This document shows, piece by piece, positions 55,984 to 64,000 of a stretch of 64,000 nucleotides of DNA. The stretch covers positions 20,727,983 through 20,791,982 of the forward strand of contig NC_054708.1 of the NCBI RefSeq assembly GCF_016097555.1. The letters run 5' to 3'. Position 1 is the stretch's first letter. Every line of letters begins with the position of its first letter. The notes beneath the pieces are model-generated. The model did not search any database. It saw only the letters and a program-made list of their open reading frames with translations, and was not told the origin of the DNA. The stretch comes from Gigantopelta aegis (Eukaryota > Mollusca > Gastropoda > Neomphalida > Peltospiridae). The position numbers and the translations under genes are program-made.

Positions 55984-56918
55984 CGGCGTGGTGGTTGTGG
56001 AAAATTCACATGATACGTGAGGTACCGCCTTGTACCCCCAGGCGATATTCGCTGTCTCTGAGAGTTTTGAATAAATAGCTAGGGTTTAGAGATATCTAGG
56101 AGAACCAGAAAGGAAGGCTTCCCGGGAACGTTAGTCCGTTTGGACTTTGGTAAATATATTATTTTCTGCTCTGTGTATAACCTTGATGTGATTGATGTGA
56201 CTTTAAATATTTTAATACTGTATTATACCAATATTATTTAGACGGTGCTGCCGGTCATCTGACGCAGTATTCTGTAGGCTCACCGTTCTGATATATATAT
56301 ATATATATATGTAAAGCTTAGCCAGTCATCCTAGAGGACCTAGGTAAACTGTAGGTTATTGTCTTTATTGTGATAGGTACCAGTATTAATTCTGTATTAC
56401 AAGGTTATTGAATGAGTAGTTAGGGTTAATTAAAAATTAACCAGTTAGGAATAGTGTTGTAATTCCTTTATTAATTAAGTTCCCCTGGAAGCGCTTCTCC
56501 ATTATCACACGTGTGTGTGTGTGTGTTAGCGTTTCTCAATTATCACACGTGTGGGTGTTGTGTCACGGTGAAGTGATTAGCATATTGTGTAAACTAGACA
56601 CCTAGAGATTAACTAATTAAGTGATCAGTTCTGGGTTGTTATTATTGTTGTTATTAATTAACTACTGCGGCAGTACATTTGTCAGCGTAGGTTAATACAG
56701 ATTCCAAAGTGTATTGTGTTTTTGTTGTGTTTTCTAGTGAACTAAACGTGCTATATTATATATACTTTATATAAGATCTTATCTCTGATCATACCTAGAG
56801 ACGAGCCACAGCGGGTATAACTGCCTGTTACAGAGAGATCTAATAGATATACAGTTAGGAGAGATATTTGGACAATCGTGTTTTGTTCAGTTACGGGTAT
56901 TATAGAATCCCCGTGACA
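55983..56918 (+). repeat. 3' LTR, lacking its first ~265 bp
   Basis: Collinear with 51908-52913 of the 5' LTR from ccggcgtggtggttgtgg to the terminal GTGACA. The join to integrase is at about 55983. The outer end and target duplication are intact, so the loss is internal to the element. Confidence 0.9.
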
Positions 56919-56933
56919 CATACACAAATACGA

Positions 56934-56936
<3 letters not shown>

Positions 56937-56998
<62 letters not shown>

Positions 56999-57035
56999 TG
57001 TGTGTGTGTGTGTGTGCGCGCGCGCGTGCGCGTGT
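56937..57035 (+). repeat. (TA)n then (TG/CG)n microsatellite
   Basis: Directly follows the retrotransposon. Confidence 0.92.
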
Positions 57036-58407
57036 ATATATTAGTTCTGTAGTTATATAATTGAAAAGAAATCAAATTCTCATAATACATTTAATTTGTT
57101 CATATTTATTTTTTGGATATCATGTATAAAAGATTACCAGGTAAAAGTATGCTTCAAAGTAATCATAACGAAAGTATGTGATTCAATAACTAATTAATGA
57201 TGTCTCTGCCTATATACATTAATATTATCACTGTATAATAACGACATTAATATAATGCCGCGTTCTCAACTAATCAGTATTATCTTGATTTCTTCCATTT
57301 TTTTACTTACTTACTTTTATAGTAATTGACGAGCCTATATCCAATTAGCTTTTAGTTTTCTTAAGACTAGTGCGATAGTTGCTTGATCTGTTCAGACTTT
57401 TAAAGAGATCTGTTTGATTTTTGGATTTTCTTTTCTTTTATATATTTCTGGGGGATCTCCAAATATAAATGGATTGCATGCATGAGCTAAAGAAACCAAA
57501 AATATCCATCGGAAGGGGATGCCCCCGCACTGATATTACTAATAACCAATTTAAAAAATCACAACCCGGACATAGATTCCTCTGCGGTCAGAAAATTATA
57601 CAACGATTCGGGATTTCACCTCCTTGCGACATCGATTAAACATAGGTCACAGGTCGCAGTCGCTTGCAGGTACACATTTCCGATTCGAGGTGTGACCTCT
57701 TATTTTAGCCGACCATGACACATAGGTGGTTTACTTTTATCGTCGAGAATGTTTTCTCAAGGAATACCCTATGGTTATTTTGTGGTTATTTCGATCACGT
57801 CTGTTGGATTATGGACAATTTTGTAACTCTAAACAGAAAAGAAGTGTTTAGGTATTTTATCTGTGTGAAAATTAAAGTGGAAAATAAAAGTATTCGCGGC
57901 GCTCACTCAAATTTAATAATTATTTCCATATCCCCTATTGTTTAATAAATTTATTCAAATTAACCCATTCTAAGCCTCTGAGAATGGAGAATTTGCCTGA
58001 CCAATTTATCGGTTACGCAGAAATAAATCCAGGTAACCCATTTTCTTTTTGCGTTCAAATCAACTAAAGTTACTGTGTTTAGACTAAGAGACTTTGTTTT
58101 TTATCTGTTAGTAATCGTTTGTATTACTTATAATGTTATATGTTTAATTACTTTTGCTTATTTTATTTTATTTTCATATTTCAGTGTAATCCATTATTTA
58201 GCAGTAATATATATACACACACACACATGCATACGTACACACACACATAAACAAACACACACACACAAACATACATACAAACACACTGAAACAACTTTTC
58301 ATGCTTAAAACGTTATGTGTCTATGGTGATACTACTGCAATTCAGTGCATACCTTGTAACTTTTCTTCGATTTCTTCTGAACTTTAGTGTCAAAGGAGAT
58401 GCATAGA
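57036..58407. other. AT-rich, no gene seen
   Basis: Contains an inverted copy of the 15005-15215 repeat at about 57964-58062 and CA-type microsatellites at 58213-58290. Open frames at 57715-57945 and 58075-58308 show no recognisable domain. Confidence 0.5.
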
Positions 58408-58556
58408 GAATACTAAACGAGTCCCCGTGAGAGACCGTTTATATTAAAACGAGTGTGTTTTTCGATCATACATCACGAGCGGAAGCGAGTGATGTACGAT
58501 CGACAACACACGAGTTGTAATATAAACGGTCTCTCACGGGGACGAGTATAGTATTC
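58408..58556. repeat. 149-bp near-palindrome
   Basis: Arms of about 70 bp (gaatactaaacgag ... cccgtgagagaccgtttata against tataaacggtctctcacggg ... gtattc) around the centre agcggaagc. It lies 3' of the recombinase ORF. CCCGTGAGAGA recurs inverted at 60756-60766 beyond the 5' side of the ORF. Confidence 0.85.
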
Positions 58557-58875
58557 TATTTATTACAACGCGCTACATTATTAATTTGAGTCGCCAAATA
58601 TATGTTTTGTCTCTCACTAAACAGGACACTGAACGTAAACAAAACAGCGGAGTGATTCAGAGCGCATAACCCTTCTTTGCCTATGCACTCTTTCGCAATG
58701 TCATAGAGTCCCTCCATCCCAAAAATAAAAATAATTAGAACAAATAACACACACTAGTAGTAAACAGAATATTAGTTTAATAAACTATAATATAACAATC
58801 ACTATTCAAAGTCCATCAATGAGTTTTCTGCAAAACGTTTAAACTTTCAAACTTCAAAGCGCGTCGGTCTCAGTG

Positions 58876-60516
58876 TCACGTGTAATTTCGACGTTTGGGC
58901 TTGCTGTCAGGGGATTCAGTTTCATCGTTATTGTGTTTACAAAAGTTAATATTTATGGTTCCACCATATATTGGAGCAGAAAAAATTGAAAACAATTTGC
59001 CATGAAAATTTGTAGAAGATGTAGTACAAGAATCAATCGTTTTCGTTGAAGTTGTGTCTGTCGAGTGCATTTCCAAAGCACGTGACTGGTGGTCCGATAC
59101 CGTGTTACTGAGAATATGACTAATTTCACGGTGCTGTGTTGTGGAAATGTGGCTGTAGTTGTTGATGCTTTGTATATTTTTATGGCCAGAAATTTGCATT
59201 ATGTGTGTTGGAGGGATATTTTTCTCAGAAAGTTTTTGAACTAAGTATTTTCGTGCAGAATGGTTTGTGTAATTCTTGTTGGGAGCGAGTTCGGCATTTT
59301 TTGACATTCGCCTCATGATTGAAGATAACTTGTTTACCCCAATAGGCTGGCGTTTAAACCAAGGAAAAAATTCTGAAGCTTCTTTTGTGTTTGTTGCTAA
59401 ATAGAACGGTGTTTCAGGTTTGGTGAATCCGGATGGACGCAGGTTAGAGTAACGCTTGTAGAGGTCAACTGGACAGCGATCGTCACCAGTTGCCCAAACT
59501 TTCGGTTGCACATCACGCATGGTTTGAGGATTATCCCCCTGACAGGTCTTGGATTGCCTCTCAGTAAACATCAGGAATTCTGTGCCATCACCGTCAGTTT
59601 GTAATGTCACATCGCCCCATTTCATGTCGCGATGTGGCTTCACACTTCGGATTCCAAAATGTGTTGTGTTATTCCACCAAAGTGTGTTTATTATTGATTC
59701 TGGATTGTGTCTACCTAACTGGCTTGACTGCCATAATTTTTCAATATCATTGTCATTGAGGGACTGTGCGCGGTGAGGTAAGTTTCCCATTCCCTCAGCT
59801 TTTAGAACTTTTTGTTTCGTTTTTAGAACAGTATTTAACTTCGCGAATGCCGTGCCTGTAATCAGTGAAATACCATAATTTTGGGATTTTAAATATCGTT
59901 CGAAACTGCCCAACATTCCTCTGACTGTGGAGGGCTCGTACTTTGATCCATCAGATTTTTGTAAATGTATGAAGAACGAACATAGAATGTCACACAGTTC
60001 GGTTTCGTTTATTGATTCGATTGCGCGTGTGTCACCTTTAGTGGCCATGAAAGACTCTAATCGTTTAATGTCATATGTGGTCTTTCTCAAGGTATTTTGG
60101 TTTTCGTTTTCTTGAATAAAAGTATTTATTTCTGAATGATCGTAATGGGTACTTATCTGGCTTTCTGTGGGTTCAAACGATTCGCAAAACAAATCATCCC
60201 AAAAAAGTTCATCGTTCATTTCTCGAGACGCATAAGTTACGGGTAGGTTGCCAACGTTGGTATTGGGGGAGGTATGAGAAAGGACAGTCTCCGCTACTTT
60301 CGTCAGCCGATATTTCGCAACTTGTCGCATGAGTCCGGTATCTGTTCTAATGTTAAACATCGTATAGCTTCCGAGTGGCTGTACAATTGAAGTTACCCGT
60401 CCCCTCTCCTGACCATCGATTTTAACGTAGTGGTTTACACAGATGTGGCTAGAGTGTGCCATTTTAACGCTGCGAAGACACGTAAGCGACAGCAAACGTG
60501 AAACATTTCTTTTCAA
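58876..60516 (-). CDS. Crypton/DUF3504-type tyrosine recombinase, intact ORF
   Basis: 546 aa. The N-terminal segment (about 20-75, HYVKIDGQERGRV ... KYRLTKV) is a small beta-rich region I cannot name. It is followed by a SAM-like core-binding domain (about 140-240, KYEPSTVRGMLGSFERYLK) and a tyrosine recombinase catalytic domain (about 250-470) resembling KIAA1958/ZMYM-type DUF3504 proteins. Catalytic residues are visible: R290 (HFGIR), a probable K323, H419 and R422 (NHSARK), H445 (SGHKN) and nucleophile Y454 (NNYSH). The C-terminus is basic (KPKRRNYT). M19 is an alternative start. No introns and no stops, so this looks like a mobile-element gene that could still be functional. It would cut and rejoin DNA at the element ends. 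It lies between two LTR elements. Confidence 0.88.
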   Translation of the reverse strand: MKRNVSRLLSLTCLRSVKMAHSSHICVNHYVKIDGQERGRVTSIVQPLGSYTMFNIRTDTGLMRQVAKYRLTKVAETVLSHTSPNTNVGNLPVTYASREMNDELFWDDLFCESFEPTESQISTHYDHSEINTFIQENENQNTLRKTTYDIKRLESFMATKGDTRAIESINETELCDILCSFFIHLQKSDGSKYEPSTVRGMLGSFERYLKSQNYGISLITGTAFAKLNTVLKTKQKVLKAEGMGNLPHRAQSLNDNDIEKLWQSSQLGRHNPESIINTLWWNNTTHFGIRSVKPHRDMKWGDVTLQTDGDGTEFLMFTERQSKTCQGDNPQTMRDVQPKVWATGDDRCPVDLYKRYSNLRPSGFTKPETPFYLATNTKEASEFFPWFKRQPIGVNKLSSIMRRMSKNAELAPNKNYTNHSARKYLVQKLSEKNIPPTHIMQISGHKNIQSINNYSHISTTQHREISHILSNTVSDHQSRALEMHSTDTTSTKTIDSCTTSSTNFHGKLFSIFSAPIYGGTININFCKHNNDETESPDSKPKRRNYT

Positions 60517-60598
60517 ATATTTTTTGTTTATTTATTTAATAATGTAAACTATTCTTGTTTCATAACGAAAAACAAAGTTTTATATGTAAAATGTATTT

Positions 60599-60619
60599 TT
60601 TTTTTTTTTTTTTTTTTTT
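60599..60619 (+). repeat. Poly-T tract
   Basis: About 21 T upstream of the recombinase ORF. Confidence 0.85.
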
Positions 60620-60876
60620 ATTAATTGCATCTAGCCACGAACGTAAAGTTTTAATGACATGTTGTTTATGAATGAGTTAAAGTAGTTCCGTGGATCATGT
60701 GATCGGAGGTCATGACATCTCAAAAAGCATAACTCACATTGTGGGATATGAAAAATCTCTCACGGGTATCTCCGTCACCGCGGTGTAATAAAAACGCTTT
60801 CAAAATAATTGATTTTAAAGTCCCATTTATATACTAACCAACATGTGGGTTTTAAAATGTTTTGAAAATGTATGCT

Positions 60877-62161
60877 TGTCACGGGGATCCTATAATACCC
60901 GTAACTGAATGAAACACGATTGTCCCAAATATCTCTCCTAACTGTATATCTATTGGATTTCTCTGTAACAGGCAGTTATACCCGTTGTGGCTCGTCTCTA
61001 GGTATGATCAGAGATAAGATCTTATATAAAGTATATATAATATAGCACGTTTAGTTCACTAGAAAACACAACAAAAACACAATACACTTTGGAATCTGTA
61101 TTAACCTACGCTGACAAATGTACTGCCGCAGTAGTTAATTAGCAACAACAAATAATAACAACCCAGAACTGATCACTTAATTAGTTAATCTCTAGGTGTC
61201 TAGTTTACACAATATGCTAATCACTTCACCGTGACACAACACCCACACGTGTGGTATTTGAGAAACGCTTCCAGGAGAACTTACTTAATAAAGGAATTAC
61301 AACTCTATTCCTAACTGGTTAATTTTTAATTAACCCTTACTACTCGTTCAATAACGTGTGATAATTGAGAAACGCTTCCAGGGGAACTTAATTAATAAAG
61401 GAATTACAACTCTATTCCTAACTGGTTAATTTTTAATTAACCCTTACTACTCATTCAGTAACCTTGTAATACCGACTTAATACTGGTACCTATCACAATA
61501 AACACAATAACCTACAGTTTACCTAGGTCCTCTAGGATGACTGGTTAAGCTTTTTATAATTATTTAGGACAGTGAGCCTACAGATTACTGCGTCAGATGA
61601 CCGGCAGCACCGTCTAAATAATATTGGTATAATACAGTATTAAAATATTTAAAGTCACATCAATCACATCAAGGTTATACACAGAGCAGAAAATATATAT
61701 TTACCAAAGTCCCGTCTGAACTAATATAGATCGTTCAGTGGACGACGTCCGTGCCCCTGGATACTTCCAATGTTTCTCCCCGATATCTCTAAAACCCTAG
61801 CTATTTATTCAAAAGTCTCAGAGACAGCGAATATCGCCTGGGGGTACAAGGCGGTACCTCACATATCATGTGGATTTTCCACAGCCACCACGCCGGCATA
61901 TCTTTCCCTGATCGTCAGACTGGCTGTCGCCCTTCCGCGAGCAATCCCCTGGTCATAAACAGCACTAGCGGAGTTATTACGTAACTACTGGCCACATGGC
62001 CTCCACAGCTGGACTAAGTGCATATTGGAATGCACGGTCGCGCGAAGGTATTACGTAACAAATTGCCCATCTGGGCTAAGTGCATTTGGAAATGCACACG
62101 GTCCTCTAAAACAATTAATATCGTCACAGGCGAAAAGAAATTAAGAGCATGTACCGTCACA
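60877..62161 (-). mobile_element. Solo LTR of the same Ty3/gypsy family
   Basis: 1285 bp in inverted orientation relative to the element at 51641, running TGTCACGGGG ... ACCGTCACA on the plus strand. Perfect 5-bp duplications ATGCT at 60872-60876 and 62162-62166 mark it as a solo LTR left by LTR-LTR recombination. It carries an internal tandem duplication of about 110 bp (61255-61470). Confidence 0.93.
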
Positions 62162-62603
62162 ATGCTGCTTTCTATTAATAGAATAGGTAAAAACTCGAAC
62201 CCAATTGGAAGGACTTTTGCTTTCAGTCTTATCTTTTCTCAAACTCTAACGAATACCATTATAGGCGATAGCGGGATTCTGTTATTTTTATGTAGACTTA
62301 TATTTTTGTTTTTATTTATTTCACTTTTAATATGTTTAATTTATAAAATTCCGATTTGCTGTAGTAAATATTTTTCTTTTCGGTTGTTTTTGTTTTCGGT
62401 GGTTGTTGTCGTGGTGTTACCGGCCTCGGTGGCGCAGTGGTTAAGCCATCGGACTACAGGCTGGTAGGTACATGGTTCGCAGCCTGGTACCGACTCCAAC
62501 CCAGAGCGACTTCTTAAGGGCTGAATGGAGAGCAGAGGCGGATCTAGGGGGGCGCCCCCCCCCCCCTAAATATTGCGATAGTTATAATTTTATGACATAT
62601 TAA

Positions 62604-63413
62604 AGCCGCACACCCTAGTTCCATCCAGCGAAAATAAATTATAATTTGGTTAATCTACAAACCTGTAACGCACTTAGATCACGTTTTTATCAAATGGAGT
62701 GAAAAAGCAGGTTTTATATCGATAAATACCATGGCAATCCCCATGTCCCAATTGCTTGAAATAATTTTGAAAGTTAGTATTCTGATGTCACCGGTAGATG
62801 TCGCTCGAAGCACAACAATGCCTACGTCACGACAAATTTCACAGACTTGGGGTGCGTTCGTTTCACCTCTCCTGGACATGTTCCAACTGTTCTGTCCTGG
62901 TTGTATCCCCTCTCCAGATATCGTAAGACTTAGTAAAATTATTGGTTTTAAGGGTTTGTAACGTTTTGTATTGAGAAACTTACTTGTCTGAACTTTATTG
63001 TTACTAAAAATTTTCACGAACTGTGAAGAAAAATCTCACAAATGAACAACAACAAATCGGATGTTGACTACGCGAACCGTGCACGAGAAAACAAACCGAA
63101 CCAAAATGATAACGGTCACGTGATATACCAACGTCTGTGACATTGAAATGGAAATATCCCCTCTAAAAATAGATTGGACCTCGCTTGCTTAACGGTTTTT
63201 TCTCGACAACACGTCTTGTGAAGAAATGCAAAAAATGCATGTCGTGGTTTTACAAACATCAGGATTACCAAAAAGCACTTCAGGTGAATGGAAATGTGTA
63301 TTCTAAATAATAAAATGTAAGTAAAGTGTAATTTTATTTGTGAAAAATGGGGTTTAATAGCGAAAAACAACGCTGTAATGGTTAACAAATAAACGTAACT
63401 AGGGTGTGTCCCT
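62604..63413. mobile_element. TTAA-flanked DNA element, 810 bp
   Basis: TTAA at 62600-62603 and 63414-63417. Ends AGCCGCACACCCTAGTT and AACTAGGGTGTGTCCCT are inverted repeats. Copy A of the block has a single TTAA at the corresponding place (tatattaattttcat near 34435), so the empty and filled sites can be compared. The internal open frames (62679-63017 and others) have no recognised domain. Confidence 0.85.
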
Positions 63414-63487
63414 TTAATATTCATTTTTTTATGATCCCCTCCAAAACTCCCCCAAAGTTCCCTTGGCATTCCACCTCATGTCATTAC

Positions 63488-63492
63488 TCCCC

Positions 63493-63525
<33 letters not shown>
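63488..63525 (+). repeat. Poly-C and (CA)n tract
   Basis: Short microsatellite inside copy B, absent from copy A. Confidence 0.85.
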
Positions 63526-63528
<3 letters not shown>

Positions 63529-64000
63529 AATGGATTTTCTGGATTTGCCACTGGGTAGGTGTAATGCCACAACACCCTCGTCTTTCTCACTAACCACTAA
63601 CCAACTAACAACTAACCCACTGTCATAGACAGAAAGCCCAGATAGCTGAGGTATGTCCCCAGGACAGCGTGCTTGAACCTTAATTCGATATAAGAACGAA
63701 ATAAGTTGAAATGAAATGAATCGATTCACGACAATTCCAAGACCTTCAATGAATACATTTAACATAGTTTAATTAAGTGCTTATTTGTCCGGAGCGTATT
63801 AGTCAATTAGGTGTAAGGTCACTACATCGTCTTCTCTCTCACTAACAACTAACTAACTAACAACTAACCCACTGTCCTGGACAGACAACCCAGGTTGCTG
63901 AGGTGTGTACCCACGGCAGGGTGCTTGAACCTTAACTGGAGATAAGCACGGAAATAAGTTGAAAGGAAATGAGTTGTTGTCTGGGGGTTTTTTGGAGGGT

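Larger units (their letters stand above)
62533..63553. mobile_element. G-rich MITE copy B, split by a TTAA element
   Basis: Same element as 34367-34502, with ends CAGAGGCGGATCTAGG and GGATTTGCCACTG. Confidence 0.75.
62167..64000 (+). repeat. Repeat block copy B (matches 34001-34950)
   Basis: Starts ctttctattaatagaatagg directly after the solo LTR's target duplication and continues to the window end. It contains a type IV SINE head (62418-62530), a G-rich MITE (62533-63553, itself split), and two SINE 3' parts (63554-63700 and 63805-63965). Confidence 0.85.

Noticed and set aside
58556..58750. 64-aa minus-strand frame next to the recombinase
   Set aside because: No recognisable domain; probably the 3' flank of the element.
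62679..63017. 112-aa minus-strand and overlapping 76-aa plus-strand frames
   Set aside because: Inside the TTAA element, no domain, overlapping on both strands; treated as chance frames.

Overview
The window is eukaryotic and almost certainly molluscan (gastropod or bivalve). It holds spliced genes with GT-AG introns, is AT-rich, and carries about 35 tRNA-derived SINE copies sharing a body of the kind common in molluscan genomes. No species can be named from the sequence. Nothing prokaryotic is present.

Four protein-coding genes were reconstructed exon by exon. (1) TM2D2 (minus; exons 1-3 only, the TM2 domain lies off the left edge). (2) STX18, the ER syntaxin (plus, 3521-15346, ten exons, complete, 320 aa), head-to-head with TM2D2 across a short intergenic space. 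(3) FUOM, fucose mutarotase (minus, 19486-32747, six exons, complete, 152 aa), convergent with STX18. Its introns 2 and 3 carry minisatellites that end about 30 nt from the 3' splice sites of exons 3 and 4. (4) A small secreted protein (minus, 46377-51411, three coding exons, 235 aa). Its signal peptide, predicted four-helix layout, two mature cysteines and all-phase-0 introns suggest a long-chain helical cytokine of the IL-6/LIF/CNTF/CLCF1 type. This is the most interesting item in the window.

The rest is mobile DNA. At 51641-56918 lies a Ty3/gypsy element with 5-bp CATAC target duplications; integrase follows protease directly and no reverse transcriptase remains, which fits the Gmr1-like pol order plus one deletion. 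A solo LTR of the same family (60877-62161, duplication ATGCT) lies nearby in the opposite orientation. Between them is an intact 546-aa Crypton/DUF3504-type tyrosine recombinase ORF (58876-60516) with a 149-bp near-palindrome beyond its 3' end. Several non-autonomous families can be delimited by target duplications: small G-rich CAG...CTG elements with 5-bp duplications, TTAA-flanked elements, a CATAGRCG element with an 8-bp duplication, and a 2.5-kb element with 451-bp terminal direct repeats inserted in a 181-bp tandem duplication.

Layout: 1-3.4 kb TM2D2; 3.5-15.3 kb STX18; 15.4-19.4 kb intergenic repeats; 19.5-32.7 kb FUOM; 33-46 kb gene-free repeats with a 200-N gap at 33801-34000; 46.4-51.4 kb cytokine-like gene; 51.6-62.2 kb retroelements and Crypton; 62.2-64 kb a second copy of the repeat block that starts right after the N gap. 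Long reading frames in (CA)n, (TA)n, (GA)n and minisatellite tracts are not genes.
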